Source of the DNA: Rhodovulum strictum
Lineage (GTDB): Bacteria > Pseudomonadota > Alphaproteobacteria > Rhodobacterales > Rhodobacteraceae
Length of the DNA: 64,000 bases
Direction: 5' to 3'
Assembly (NCBI RefSeq): GCF_009649175.1
Contig: NZ_WJPO01000002.1
Span: 1-64,000, forward strand
The notes beneath the pieces were generated by a model that saw only the letters and a program-made list of their open reading frames with translations, did no database searches and was not told where the DNA came from. The position numbers and the translations under genes were made by a program. Of this stretch, positions 1 to 8,073 are shown piece after piece (the first letter of the stretch is position 1; the number at the start of each line of letters is the position of its first letter).

Positions 1-52
1 GGGCCCTCAGGACGCCCTCGACCCGCCCGAAAGCAGCACCTTGGCTCCAATG

Positions 53-274
53 TCAGCCGGCCGGTGAATATCGCGGGCTCAGATGCTCTTTGAAGAGTAG
101 GCCGTCCCTTATCAGCAGCCGGATATTGTAAGCCTCATCCGGAGTCCAGCCTGGCGTTTTAATATCCTCGAACCCTTCTGCGTCATTCCAAAAGCTTTCA
201 AAACGCATCAACGGGTAGTCATGGGCTTCTATCCGATTAAGAATCTCCTCTTGGAGTCGATGGTCCCGTCTCAC
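53..274 (-). CDS. Small DUF2513-like protein coupled to pheS
   Basis: A 73-residue protein starting at a GTG that overlaps the pheS stop as GTGA, so it is probably translated by coupling to pheS. It begins with Met-Arg-Arg-Asp-His and has the 'RLLIRDGLL' segment, which resembles the N-terminal part of DUF2513 proteins, small proteins of unknown function often found on mobile or accessory DNA. It stops before the 'LTxxGHDFL' stretch I would expect in that family, so it may be a truncated member. No catalytic motif or membrane segment is visible. The family assignment is from memory of the pattern and is tentative; the ORF and the overlap are seen directly. Confidence 0.55.
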   Translation of the reverse strand: MRRDHRLQEEILNRIEAHDYPLMRFESFWNDAEGFEDIKTPGWTPDEAYNIRLLIRDGLLFKEHLSPRYSPAG

Positions 275-1344
275 CTACTCAACCCCCCATGCAGCGTCGG
301 CATGTCCAGCGCGCTGAACCCGTAATGCCTCAGCCAGCGCAGATCGGAATCGAAGAACGCCCGCAGGTCGGGGATGCCGTATTTCAGCATGGCCAGACGG
401 TCGATGCCCATGCCAAAGGCAAAGCCCTGCCACTCATCCGGGTCGATCCCGCCCGCGGCCAGAACCTTGGGATGCACCATGCCGGACCCGAGGATCTCCA
501 TCCAGTCATTGCCCTCGCCGATCTTCAGCGTGCCGCCCTCCCAGGAACAGCGGATATCGACCTCGGCCGACGGCTCGGTGAACGGGAAATGCGAGGCGCG
601 GAAGCGCAGTTCCACGCCTTCGACCTCGAAGAAGGCGCGGCAGAATTCCTCCAGCACCCATTTCAGGTTCGCCATGGAAATGTCGCGGTCGATGGCCAGC
701 CCCTCGACCTGGTGGAACATCGGCGTATGGGTCTGGTCATAGTCGCAGCGATAGACGCGGCCCGGCGCGATCACCCGGATCGGCGCGCCGGTGCCCTGCA
801 TCGCGCGGATCTGCACCGGGCTGGTATGCGTGCGCAGCACATGCGGCGGGCGATTGTCTCCGGCGGCGCGCGCCATGAAGAACGTGTCATGCTCCTGCCG
901 CGCGGGGTGTTCGGGCGGGATGTTCAGCGCGTCGAAATTGTACCAGTCGCTTTCGATCTGCGGCCCCTCGGCCACGGCAAAGCCCATATCGGCAAAGATC
1001 GCGGTGATTTCCTCGGTCACCTGGCTGACGGGATGGATCGTGCCGCGCGGGCGCGGGCGGCCGGGCAGCGTCACGTCCAGCCATTCGGCCGCCAGCCGTT
1101 CCTCGAGCGCGGCATCGGCCAGCGACGCCTTGCGCGCAGACAGGGCCGAGGTGATCTCGTCCTTCAGCGCGTTCAGCTTCGGCCCCATCGCCTGCCGTTC
1201 CTCGGCCGACATCTGGCCCAGCTCGCGCATCTTCAGGCTGATCTCGCCCTTCTTGCCAAGCGCCTGAACCCGCACATCCTCGATCGCCGCCTCGTCACCC
1301 GCACCGGCAATCGCGTCGAGATATTTCTGCCTGAGATCGTCCAT
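271..1344 (-). CDS. pheS: Phenylalanine--tRNA ligase alpha subunit
   Basis: Alpha chain of the heterotetrameric phenylalanyl-tRNA synthetase, which charges tRNA-Phe in the cytoplasm. The 357-residue product starts at MDDLRQKYL; the open frame runs much further upstream, but only from this ATG does it match the family, and 357 aa is a usual alphaproteobacterial length. An N-terminal coiled-coil tRNA-binding region (residues about 1-90) precedes the class II catalytic core. Motif 2 is visible as '[15 protein letters not shown]' with '[18 protein letters not shown]', and motif 3 as '[17 protein letters not shown]'. pheT is not adjacent downstream; instead a 73-aa gene overlaps the stop codon. 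pheT may lie beyond the left edge. Confidence 0.97.
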   Translation of the reverse strand: MDDLRQKYLDAIAGAGDEAAIEDVRVQALGKKGEISLKMRELGQMSAEERQAMGPKLNALKDEITSALSARKASLADAALEERLAAEWLDVTLPGRPRPRGTIHPVSQVTEEITAIFADMGFAVAEGPQIESDWYNFDALNIPPEHPARQEHDTFFMARAAGDNRPPHVLRTHTSPVQIRAMQGTGAPIRVIAPGRVYRCDYDQTHTPMFHQVEGLAIDRDISMANLKWVLEEFCRAFFEVEGVELRFRASHFPFTEPSAEVDIRCSWEGGTLKIGEGNDWMEILGSGMVHPKVLAAGGIDPDEWQGFAFGMGIDRLAMLKYGIPDLRAFFDSDLRWLRHYGFSALDMPTLHGGLSR

Positions 1345-1622
1345 TCCCGGGGCCCCTTCGCTGGCATTCGGCGGCGTCGATAGCACAGGGGCCAGCGATT
1401 GCAAATGCGTGCGGCAGTCGGGCAGGGATTGCCGGTCAGGGCGGCACCGGCGGGCGCATCTGCCGAAAAACCGGGCGCCGGGGCGGATCGGCGCAGCGCA
1501 GCACCGGCGCAGCGTTGACCGCAGGGCCAGCACGGCGACCATCAGGGGGCAAGCGGTGGACGCGGGTTGTCCGTCCAGGCCGGTGGGCGCCGCCTCCGCC
1601 TCTTGCACGAAAGGAGCCGGGC

Positions 1623-2243
1623 ATGACCGCAGACGAGGCTTATCGCTGGCTGATCGGGGGCGCCGCACCGGGCGGGGATACGTTCGACACCCATGTACTG
1701 GCCGCGATCCTGGCGCTGGCAATTGCCGAGGGCGGCGCGTCAGGCAGGCTCTGCGCCCATGCCGGTCTGGATCAGGACGCGCTGCGGGCGCTGGCGGGAA
1801 TGGTCTTTCCGGGCTGCATGGCAGGGCTCGACCGCATGGCACGGCTCCCCCCGCCCGCGGCAGAAACCGAACAGACCTCGCTGCGCGACCTGCTTCTGGC
1901 CCACGCGACCGGGGAACGCCCGCTGGAAACCCAGCTTGCCGCGATGATCGCCCGCCGCGCGATGGAACCCGACCATCTCTGGCAGGATCTGGGCCTGCGC
2001 CATCGCGGCGAACTGACTGCGCTGCTCGATCGGCATTTCGCGCCGCTTGCCCGCCAGAATACCGACAACATGAAATGGAAGCGGTTCTTCTACCGCAAGC
2101 TCTGCGAAGACGAGGGCTTCGTGCTCTGCGCCGCGCCGGTCTGCACCGCCTGCAACGATTTCGAGACCTGCTTCGGCGAGGAAACCGGCGAGGCACGTCT
2201 GGCCCGCATTGCAAACGGCCTGCCCGCCCACAGCCACGCCTGA
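1623..2243 (+). CDS. nifQ: NifQ-like molybdenum donor protein
   Basis: A 206-residue protein of the NifQ family. NifQ is an iron-sulfur protein that carries molybdenum to the NifEN/NifH complex during FeMo-cofactor assembly. The diagnostic C-terminal signature is present: '[13 protein letters not shown]' (residues 149-161) followed by Cys169-x4-Cys174-x2-Cys177-x5-Cys183 ending 'CFG'. The ATG at 1623 is chosen because AAAGGAG lies just upstream; the frame stays open upstream without family similarity. The gene is divergent from pheS and convergent with rpmI-rplT, with no other nif gene in the window, so it is an isolated copy. Whether the strain fixes nitrogen cannot be judged here. Confidence 0.85.
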   Translation: MTADEAYRWLIGGAAPGGDTFDTHVLAAILALAIAEGGASGRLCAHAGLDQDALRALAGMVFPGCMAGLDRMARLPPPAAETEQTSLRDLLLAHATGERPLETQLAAMIARRAMEPDHLWQDLGLRHRGELTALLDRHFAPLARQNTDNMKWKRFFYRKLCEDEGFVLCAAPVCTACNDFETCFGEETGEARLARIANGLPAHSHA

Positions 2244-2263
2244 GCGCCCCTCGCAACGCAAAA

Positions 2264-2292
2264 CCCCCGCCCGGCATGCGACCGGACGGGGG
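2264..2292. terminator. Bidirectional hairpin between nifQ and rplT
   Basis: CCCCCGCCCGG and CCGGACGGGGG form an 11-bp stem with one mismatch around the loop CATGCGA. On the minus strand the stem is followed by TTTT, as in a Rho-independent terminator for rpmI-rplT. On the plus strand it sits 20 bases after the nifQ stop. Confidence 0.8.
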
Positions 2293-2315
2293 CTGAAACG
2301 CGGTTGCGCGATGGA

Positions 2316-2678
2316 TCAGGCCAGCGCGGCGCGGGCCCGGGCCACGATGGCGCCGAACGCCTCGGGTTCGTTCACGGCAAGATCGGCCAGAACCTTGCGA
2401 TCCACCTCGATCCCGGCGGTGGCCAGACCGTTGATGAAACGCGAATAGGTCAGCGTCTCGTCACAGGCGCGGACGGCCGCGTTGATCCGCTGGATCCACA
2501 GCGCGCGGAAGTTGCGCTTGCGCTGCTTGCGGTCGCGGGTCGCGTACTGGTTGGCCTTGTCAACGGCCTGGGTCGCGGTGCGATAGGCATTGCCGCGGCG
2601 GCCGTAATAGCCTTTCGCCGCCTTGATGACCTTCTTGTGACGGGCGTGGGTGGTCGTTCCACCTTTGACTCGGGACAT
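2316..2678 (-). CDS. rplT: 50S ribosomal protein L20
   Basis: Large-subunit protein that binds 23S rRNA early in assembly. The 120-residue basic product starts [16 protein letters not shown] and contains '[13 protein letters not shown]' and '[18 protein letters not shown]', the strongly conserved L20 stretches. It follows rpmI by 12 bases in the usual bacterial L35-L20 order, shares its promoter, and is closed by a strong hairpin. infC, often upstream in other bacteria, is not adjacent. Confidence 0.98.
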   Translation of the reverse strand: MSRVKGGTTTHARHKKVIKAAKGYYGRRGNAYRTATQAVDKANQYATRDRKQRKRNFRALWIQRINAAVRACDETLTYSRFINGLATAGIEVDRKVLADLAVNEPEAFGAIVARARAALA

Positions 2679-2690
2679 CTGTCGGCCTCC

Positions 2691-2891
2691 TCAGCGGTCG
2701 TAGGGCATGTAGGTCTTGACGATCTTCTCGTCCGGGGCCGACAGCGTCGAGGTCCCGCGGGCGCTGCGGATGAACTTGGTCGTCCGCTTGATCATGCCGT
2801 GCCGCTTGCCGGCCTGGGCGGCAAGCACGCGGCCCGTCGCCGTCACCTTGAAGCGCTTCTTGGCGCTCGACTTGGTCTTCATCTTGGGCAT
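2691..2891 (-). CDS. rpmI: 50S ribosomal protein L35
   Basis: A 66-residue basic ribosomal protein, [17 protein letters not shown] at the N-terminus and '[16 protein letters not shown]' in the middle, typical of L35. The frame is open further upstream, but the conserved MPKMKTK start and an upstream GAAGAGGAGACGG ribosome-binding region fix the start at 2891. It is the first gene of the rpmI-rplT operon; a well-formed promoter lies 75-103 bases upstream. In the gamma-proteobacterium E. coli, L20 autoregulates this operon through its leader; nothing here proves the same mechanism. Confidence 0.97.
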   Translation of the reverse strand: MPKMKTKSSAKKRFKVTATGRVLAAQAGKRHGMIKRTTKFIRSARGTSTLSAPDEKIVKTYMPYDR

Positions 2892-2965
2892 TTCCGTCTC
2901 CTCTTCGGGCGGTTCAGGCGCGACTCGGCATGCCACACCGGCCGGCCGCGCAACTCGAAGCCGCC

Positions 2966-2994
2966 CCTATAAGACCCGGCCGGACCGCTGGCAA
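2966..2994 (-). promoter_or_regulatory. Predicted sigma-70 promoter of rpmI-rplT
   Basis: Read on the minus strand: -35 TTGCCA (2994-2989), a 17-base spacer, and -10 TATAGG (2971-2966). Spacing is ideal and both boxes are close to consensus. The predicted leader to the rpmI ATG is about 68 bases. Confidence 0.65.
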
Positions 2995-3014
2995 GCACAA
3001 AGCCCCGTCGCTTC

Positions 3015-3077
3015 CCCCTTCTTCTGGCTGAAAATATCCCGGGGGGAGTCCGAAGGACGGGGGGCAGCGCCCCCCTT
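3015..3077 (-). repeat. Dispersed 3'-end hairpin repeat, copy A
   Basis: One copy of a composite repeat seen four times nearly complete in this window (also 17282-17358, 33841-33891, 33902-33960). On the minus strand it reads GGGGGGCGCTGCCCCCC, then a C-rich run, GGGATATTTT and CAGAAGAAG. It sits between the rpmI promoter and the 3' end of tag, and the self-complementary GC block can form a strong hairpin. Rhodobacterales genomes carry many such intergenic copies; function is unknown, but 3' mRNA processing or termination is plausible. Confidence 0.7.
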
Positions 3078-3098
3078 GTCGACACAGCGGGCCGCCCG

Positions 3099-3674
3099 TT
3101 ACCGCACGGCCAGCGCCGCCACCTGCGCATGGCGCGGGCAGGTCACCAGATGATCGTTCACCATGCCCACCGCCTGCATGAACGCATAGGTGATCGTCGG
3201 CCCGCAGAACCGGAACCCCGCGGCGCGCAGCTCGCGTGAAAGCTGCCGCGACAGCGCCGTTTCGGCCGGCACGTCGCCCGGCGCGGCAAAGCTGTTCTGA
3301 AGCGGCCGCCCATCGACATGGCGCCAGAGGAAGGGCGCAAAGCCCTCGCGTTCCTCGATCGCCAGCCAGGCGCGGGCATTGCCGATCGCGGCCTCGATCT
3401 TGCCGCGATGACGCACGATGCCGGGATCGGCCAGCAGCCGCGCAATATCGGCCTCGCCCCAGCCCGCCATCACCCCGGGCTCGAAGCCCGCAAAGGCGGC
3501 ACGGAACGCCGCGCGCTTGCGCAGGATGGTGATCCAGCTCAGCCCCGCCTGAAAGCCGTCGAGAATCAGTTTCTCGAACAGCGCCCGGCCGTCCTGCTCG
3601 GGAACGCCCCACTCGGTGTCATGATACGTAACGTAAAGCGGGTCCGTCCCGCACCATCCGCACCGCTCGCCCAT
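3099..3674 (-). CDS. tag: DNA-3-methyladenine glycosylase I
   Basis: Base-excision repair glycosylase that removes 3-methyladenine from alkylated DNA. The 191-residue product begins 'MGERCGWCGTDPLYVTYHD' and shows the family core 'LILDGFQAGLSWITILRKR' with the helix-hairpin-helix region. The zinc-binding residues of the Tag family are visible: Cys5 and His18 at the N-terminus and the His and Cys in 'VNDHLVTCPRH' near the C-terminus. It stands alone, divergent from the EAL gene, with a hairpin repeat at its 3' end. All key residues appear intact. Confidence 0.96.
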   Translation of the reverse strand: MGERCGWCGTDPLYVTYHDTEWGVPEQDGRALFEKLILDGFQAGLSWITILRKRAAFRAAFAGFEPGVMAGWGEADIARLLADPGIVRHRGKIEAAIGNARAWLAIEEREGFAPFLWRHVDGRPLQNSFAAPGDVPAETALSRQLSRELRAAGFRFCGPTITYAFMQAVGMVNDHLVTCPRHAQVAALAVR

Positions 3675-3806
3675 CGAAATCTCCGTTGCTTGCCAAAAGG
3701 TTGGCCCGACCCGTCCAGTTTACGAAAAATTGGAACCAAATACGAACATTCATTCGCTCTTAACGGCTTTGCCCGCAACTGGTCTTCGTCGAAGCGGAGA
3801 GACAGC

Positions 3807-4646
3807 ATGCCAAGCGCGAAGATTGATCCCAGCGTTATCGTGGAACGGGGGCAGGACAGCCCGCTTTCCGTGGCCATCTCGCAGCGGGACAAGGACATTC
3901 TGGAAACGGTCCAGAAGGCGCTGGAACGGCGCGACGTGCTGCTGGCCTTCCAGCCGGTGGTGCAGTCTGTCGAACACGGCCAGATCGCCTATTACGAGGG
4001 GCTGATCCGCATCCTCGACCATACCGGCCGCGTCATCCCCGCGCGCGATTTCATCGAGACCGTCGAGACGAACGAGCTTGGCCGCAAGATCGACTGCCTG
4101 GCGCTGGAAATGGGGCTGATCGCACTGGCCGAGGCGCCCGACCTGCGGCTTGCGATCAACATGTCCGCCCGCTCGATCGGCTATCCGCGCTGGAAGACCA
4201 CTCTGGAACAGGGCCTTGCCCGCGACAGGACGGTGGCCGAGCGGCTGATCCTCGAGATTACCGAAAGCTCGGCCATGGTCATGCCCGACCTCGTTTCGGT
4301 CTTCATGCGCGAATTGCAGGCCAGGGGCATCGCCTTTGCGCTGGACGATTTCGGCGCGGGCTACACGGCGTTTCGCTACCTGCGCGAATTCTACTTCGAC
4401 ATCCTCAAGATCGACGGCCAGTTCATCCGCGGCATCGCTGACAATCCCGACAACCAGGTTCTGGCCCAAGCGCTGATCGCCATCGGCCAGCATTTCGACA
4501 TGTTCACGGTCGCCGAGAACGTGGAAACCGCGCGCGATGCGGCCTGGCTGGCCGCGGCCGGGATCGACTGCATGCAGGGCTTCGCCTTTGGCGCGCCCTC
4601 GCTCGTGCCGCCATGGCGCGAGGGCCGCGAGAAGCTGCGCGCCTGA
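3807..4646 (+). CDS. Stand-alone EAL-domain c-di-GMP phosphodiesterase
   Basis: A 279-residue protein made almost wholly of an EAL domain, which hydrolyses the second messenger cyclic di-GMP. The catalytic set looks complete: 'EGLIR' at 64-68 (the EAL motif with Gly in place of Ala/Val), Asn118, Glu150, the 'DDFG' pair Asp180-Asp181, Lys201, Glu237/Glu240 in 'AENVE', and Gln257 in 'MQGFAFG'. No GGDEF, PAS, receiver or membrane domain is present, so it has no obvious sensory input. The start is the ATG at 3807; the frame is open upstream through the tag region without similarity. Activity is inferred from the intact motifs. Confidence 0.88.
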   Translation: MPSAKIDPSVIVERGQDSPLSVAISQRDKDILETVQKALERRDVLLAFQPVVQSVEHGQIAYYEGLIRILDHTGRVIPARDFIETVETNELGRKIDCLALEMGLIALAEAPDLRLAINMSARSIGYPRWKTTLEQGLARDRTVAERLILEITESSAMVMPDLVSVFMRELQARGIAFALDDFGAGYTAFRYLREFYFDILKIDGQFIRGIADNPDNQVLAQALIAIGQHFDMFTVAENVETARDAAWLAAAGIDCMQGFAFGAPSLVPPWREGREKLRA

Positions 4647-4783
4647 CGCAAGCGCCGCGGCGCGGCATCCCGGCAGTTTCCCGCCTTCGAAGGGCATCCC
4701 CGGTCGCTGACAGGGGGTGCCTTTCTGCATCTGCATCCCCTATAGTGCGCGCGAAAATCGACCCAGGGGAGAAGGACCCAACC

Positions 4784-5959
4784 ATGACCAACGTCGTCAT
4801 CGTCTCGGCCGCGCGCACGCCAGTCGGCAGCTTCAACGGCTCTTTCGCAACGGTGCCCGCCCACGAGCTTGGCCGCATCATGCTGGAAGCGCTGGTCGAG
4901 CGCGCCGGCATCGACAAGGCCGAGGTGTCCGAGACCATCCTCGGCCAGGTGCTGACCGCGGGCCAGGGCCAGAACCCCGCCCGCCAGGCCCATGTCAATG
5001 CGGGCCTGCCCATCGAATCGGCCGCCTGGTCGCTGAACCAGGTCTGCGGCTCGGGCCTGCGCGCGGTGGCGCTGGCGGCCCAGCATGTCCAGCTTGGCGA
5101 TGCCGCCATCGTCGCCGCCGGCGGGCAGGAAAACATGACGCTTTCGCCCCATGTCGCCCATCTGCGCGCGGGCCAGAAGATGGGCGATCTGTCCTTCATC
5201 GATTCGATGATCCGGGACGGGCTGTGGGATGCCTTCAACGGCTATCACATGGGCCAGACCGCCGAGAACGTGGCGAACCAGTGGCAGATCAGCCGCGACA
5301 TGCAGGACGAATTCGCGCTGGCCAGCCAGAACAAGGCCGAGGCCGCGCAGAAGGCCGGCAAGTTCGCCGACGAGATCGTGGCGGTGACGGTCAAGGGCCG
5401 CAAGGGCGATACCATCGTCGATGCGGACGAGTATATCCGCCACGGCGCCACGCTTGACAGCATGCAGAAGCTGCGCCCCGCCTTCACCCGGGATGGCAGC
5501 GTGACCGCGGCAAACGCGTCGGGCATCAATGACGGCGCGGCAGGCGTTCTGGTGATGTCGGCCGACGAAGCCGAACGCCGCGGGCTGGAACCGCTTGCGC
5601 GCATCGCCTCCTACGCGACGGCGGGTCTTGATCCCTCGATCATGGGCGTGGGACCGATCCATGCCAGCCGCAAGGCGCTGGAAAAGGCGGGCTGGAAGGT
5701 CGGCGATCTGGATCTGGTCGAGGCGAACGAAGCCTTTGCCGCCCAGGCCTGCGCGGTGAACAAGGACATGGGCTGGGATCCGGCAATCGTGAACGTGAAC
5801 GGCGGCGCCATTGCCATCGGCCACCCGATCGGCGCCTCGGGCGCGCGCATCCTGAACACCCTTCTGTTCGAGATGAAGCGCCGCGACGCGAAGAAGGGCC
5901 TTGCGACCCTCTGCATCGGCGGCGGCATGGGCGTGGCGATGTGCCTGGAACGGCCGTAA
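4784..5959 (+). CDS. phaA: Acetyl-CoA C-acetyltransferase (beta-ketothiolase)
   Basis: Condenses two acetyl-CoA to acetoacetyl-CoA, the first step of polyhydroxybutyrate synthesis. The 391-residue protein has the biosynthetic thiolase signatures: the acyl-binding Cys88 in '[16 protein letters not shown]', the His in '[11 protein letters not shown]' (about residue 347), and the proton-relay Cys in 'CIGGGMG' (about residue 377). The ATG at 4784 follows GGGGAGAAGGACC, a good ribosome-binding site; the frame is open further upstream. TATAGT at 4741-4746 could be a -10 box, with only a weak -35. phaB follows after a terminator-like hairpin; phaC is not in the window. Confidence 0.96.
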   Translation: MTNVVIVSAARTPVGSFNGSFATVPAHELGRIMLEALVERAGIDKAEVSETILGQVLTAGQGQNPARQAHVNAGLPIESAAWSLNQVCGSGLRAVALAAQHVQLGDAAIVAAGGQENMTLSPHVAHLRAGQKMGDLSFIDSMIRDGLWDAFNGYHMGQTAENVANQWQISRDMQDEFALASQNKAEAAQKAGKFADEIVAVTVKGRKGDTIVDADEYIRHGATLDSMQKLRPAFTRDGSVTAANASGINDGAAGVLVMSADEAERRGLEPLARIASYATAGLDPSIMGVGPIHASRKALEKAGWKVGDLDLVEANEAFAAQACAVNKDMGWDPAIVNVNGGAIAIGHPIGASGARILNTLLFEMKRRDAKKGLATLCIGGGMGVAMCLERP

Positions 5960-5973
5960 TCGCGATGGGAAAA

Positions 5974-6000
5974 CGGGCGCGCAATATTGTTGCGCGCCCG
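5974..6000 (+). terminator. Hairpin between phaA and phaB
   Basis: Perfect 11-bp inverted repeat CGGGCGCGCAA / TTGCGCGCCCG around the loop TATTG, 14 bases after the phaA stop and followed by the T-rich ATCTTTCTT. It could terminate or attenuate phaA transcripts or protect their 3' end, so phaA and phaB expression may differ. Confidence 0.7.
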
Positions 6001-6055
6001 ATCTTTCTTGCGTAACACCGTTGCCGACGCAAACGGCATCCATTCTGGAGGAATC

Positions 6056-6778
6056 ATGGCAAGAGTTGCACTCGTCACCGGCGGCAGCCGCGGCATCGGC
6101 GCGGCGATCAGCAAGGCGCTGAAGGCGGCGGGCTATAGCGTGGCCGCAAACTATGCCGGCAATGACGACGCCGCGAAAAAGTTCACCGAGGAAACCGGCA
6201 TCCCCACCTACAAGTGGAACGCCGCCGATTACGAGGCGTCCAAGGCCGGGGTCGAGAAGGTCGAGGCCGATCTGGGCCCGATCGACGTGGTGGTGGCCAA
6301 TGCGGGCATCACCCGCGACGCGCCGTTCCACAAGATGACGCCCGAACAGTGGAAAGAGGTAATCGACACCAACCTGACCGGCGTGTTCAACACCGTCCAC
6401 CCGATCTGGCCCGGCATGCGGGATCGCAAGTTCGGCCGGGTGATCGTGATTTCCTCGATCAACGGGCAGAAGGGCCAGTTCGGCCAGGTCAACTATGCCG
6501 CGACCAAGGCGGGCGATCTGGGCATCGTCAAGTCGCTGGCCCAGGAAGGCGCGCGTTTCGGGATCACCGCGAACGCGATCTGCCCGGGCTATATCGCGAC
6601 CGAAATGGTGATGGCGGTGCCCGAGAAGGTGCGCGAGGCGATCATCGCCCAGATCCCGGCCGGTCGGCTGGGCGAGCCCGAGGAAATCGCGCGTTGCGTG
6701 ACCTTCCTGGCCTCGGACGATGCGACCTTTGTCAACGGCTCGACCATCTCGGCCAACGGCGCGCAGTTCTTCGTCTGA
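6056..6778 (+). CDS. phaB: Acetoacetyl-CoA reductase
   Basis: NADPH-linked reduction of acetoacetyl-CoA to (R)-3-hydroxybutyryl-CoA, the second step of polyhydroxybutyrate synthesis. The 240-residue short-chain dehydrogenase has the nucleotide-binding 'TGGSRGIG' at residues 8-15, 'NAGITRD' at 82-88, Ser133/134 and the catalytic Tyr147-x3-Lys151. Its length and the 'NAGITRD' and 'TVHPIWPGM' stretches fit PhaB rather than FabG. A strong GGAGGAA lies 3 bases before the ATG at 6056. It is followed by a terminator with a T5 tract. Confidence 0.95.
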   Translation: MARVALVTGGSRGIGAAISKALKAAGYSVAANYAGNDDAAKKFTEETGIPTYKWNAADYEASKAGVEKVEADLGPIDVVVANAGITRDAPFHKMTPEQWKEVIDTNLTGVFNTVHPIWPGMRDRKFGRVIVISSINGQKGQFGQVNYAATKAGDLGIVKSLAQEGARFGITANAICPGYIATEMVMAVPEKVREAIIAQIPAGRLGEPEEIARCVTFLASDDATFVNGSTISANGAQFFV

Positions 6779-6799
6779 GCGCGGGTCCATGCGAATGCG

Positions 6800-6827
6800 G
6801 GGGCGGTCCGTCCGGGCCGCCCTTTTT
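6800..6827 (+). terminator. Rho-independent terminator after phaB
   Basis: GGGCGG and CCGCCC pair around a 10-base loop and are followed directly by TTTTT, 22 bases past the phaB stop. Confidence 0.75.
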
Positions 6828-6845
6828 CATGCCCGCGTGCCGCGG

Positions 6846-6893
6846 GCGCGCTGCGCGCATGGGTATTTTTGCCAAGAAGAAGACAGGGGGGCG
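6846..6893 (+). repeat. Partial repeat, 'GGGTATTTTTGCCAAGAAGAAG' type (copy E)
   Basis: Contains a divergent form of the tail module of the dispersed repeat: GGGTATTTTT, then CCAAGAAGAAG and a G run. It lacks the long GC-rich hairpin. A similar shortened copy lies at 39910-39936. It sits between the phaB terminator and the EamA gene. Confidence 0.5.
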
Positions 6894-6939
6894 CGAAACC
6901 CTCTGGGCGGCGCGGCGCGGCCGGTATAGAGCACCCGCC

Positions 6940-7812
6940 ATGTCCCGTTCCCGTGCCACCACCATCGGATTCCTTGCCGTCCTGCTCTGGGCCTTGCTGG
7001 CGCTGTTGACCGTGGGCTCGGCGCCGGTGCCGCCGTTCCAGCTGAACACGATCTGTTTCGCAATCGGCGGCGCGGTCGGGCTGGTCTGGGTCGCGGCCAG
7101 CGGCGAGGCGCGGCAGCTTACGCAGGTGCCGCTGAAGGTCTATGCCTTCGGTACCGCGGGGCTTTTCGGCTTTCACGCGCTCTACTTTTCCGCGCTGCGG
7201 CTGGCACCGGCGGCCGAGGCGGGGCTGATTTCCTATCTCTGGCCGCTGTTGATCGTGCTGTTCTCGGGGCTTCTGCCCGGCGAGCGGTTGCGGGCGGGCC
7301 ATGTGTTCGGCGCGGTTGCGGCCTTTGCCGGGGCGGCGCTGATCGTGGCGCGGGGCGGAGCCGGGTTCGATGGCGCGGCGCTGCCGGGCTATGGGCTGGC
7401 GCTGCTCTGCGCGCTGACCTGGGCGGGCTATTCGGTGCTGTCGCGCCGGTTGGGCACGATCCCCACGGCCAGCGTGGCGGTGTTCTGCCTGGCGACATCG
7501 GCCCTGTCGCTGCCCTTTCACCTGATGCTGGAGCAGACCGTCTGGCCCGATGGCACGGCGGGCTGGGTCAGCGTGCTTGCGCTAGGGCTGGGGCCGGTGG
7601 GGCTGGCTTTTTATGTCTGGGATATCGGGGTGAAGCGGGGCGACATCCAGTTGCTGGGGGTTGCCAGCTATGCCGCGCCGCTGTTGTCTACCCTTGTCCT
7701 GGTTGGCGCAGGGATTGCCGCCCCCACGCCCACCATCCTGGCTGCCGCGGTGCTCATCACCGGCGGGGCCGCGCTGGCGGCCAGGGCCAGCGCCCGGCGA
7801 TCTCAGGGCTGA
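6940..7812 (+). CDS. EamA/DMT-family exporter, YddG-like
   Basis: A 290-residue inner-membrane protein with about ten hydrophobic segments arranged as two EamA halves, the drug/metabolite transporter fold. The opening 'GFLAVLLWALLALLTVGSA' and 'PPFQLNTICFAIGG' resemble the YddG aromatic amino acid exporters, so efflux of an amino acid or similar metabolite is likely; the substrate cannot be read from sequence. The start is the ATG at 6940, preceded by TATAGA (6925-6930), which could be a -10 box. Its 3' end overlaps the convergent DUF465 gene by 10 bases. Confidence 0.85.
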   Translation: MSRSRATTIGFLAVLLWALLALLTVGSAPVPPFQLNTICFAIGGAVGLVWVAASGEARQLTQVPLKVYAFGTAGLFGFHALYFSALRLAPAAEAGLISYLWPLLIVLFSGLLPGERLRAGHVFGAVAAFAGAALIVARGGAGFDGAALPGYGLALLCALTWAGYSVLSRRLGTIPTASVAVFCLATSALSLPFHLMLEQTVWPDGTAGWVSVLALGLGPVGLAFYVWDIGVKRGDIQLLGVASYAAPLLSTLVLVGAGIAAPTPTILAAAVLITGGAALAARASARRSQG

Positions 7813-7970
7813 GACAGCCGTTCGATCTGTTCCTTGAGCTTGAGCTTCTGCTTTTTCAGCTCCGCAATGTGAAGGCCATCGGTGGCGGGCGTTCGCTGCG
7901 CCTCTTCGACCTTGTCCGAAAGCGCCTGGTGCTTGCGGCGGAGTTCCTGCAGATGCGAACTCAGGGTCAT
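7803..7970 (-). CDS. DUF465 (YdcH-like) small coiled-coil protein
   Basis: A 55-residue protein, MTLSSHLQELRRKHQALSD at the N-terminus and 'ELKKQKLKLKEQIERL' at the C-terminus, the charged helical hairpin pattern of DUF465. These small cytoplasmic proteins are common in Proteobacteria and have no agreed function. AGGAGCC lies before the ATG at 7970. Its last 10 bases overlap the end of the convergent exporter gene. The upstream 100 bases separate it from the TrmN6-like gene. Confidence 0.82.
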   Translation of the reverse strand: MTLSSHLQELRRKHQALSDKVEEAQRTPATDGLHIAELKKQKLKLKEQIERLSQP

Positions 7971-8073
7971 GGTCCGGCTCCTCTTCTGGTGTCATCGAAC
8001 AGTCATAGTGCAGCACGAAAAACGAGTCGTGTCACCTCCTTGAAAATCACGGATTCGCGCATAACGGGTTTCG

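Noticed and set aside
1345-2277. Upstream extension of the pheS frame through nifQ
   Set aside because: Low-complexity Arg/Pro-rich translation antisense to nifQ; the PheS family starts at 1344.
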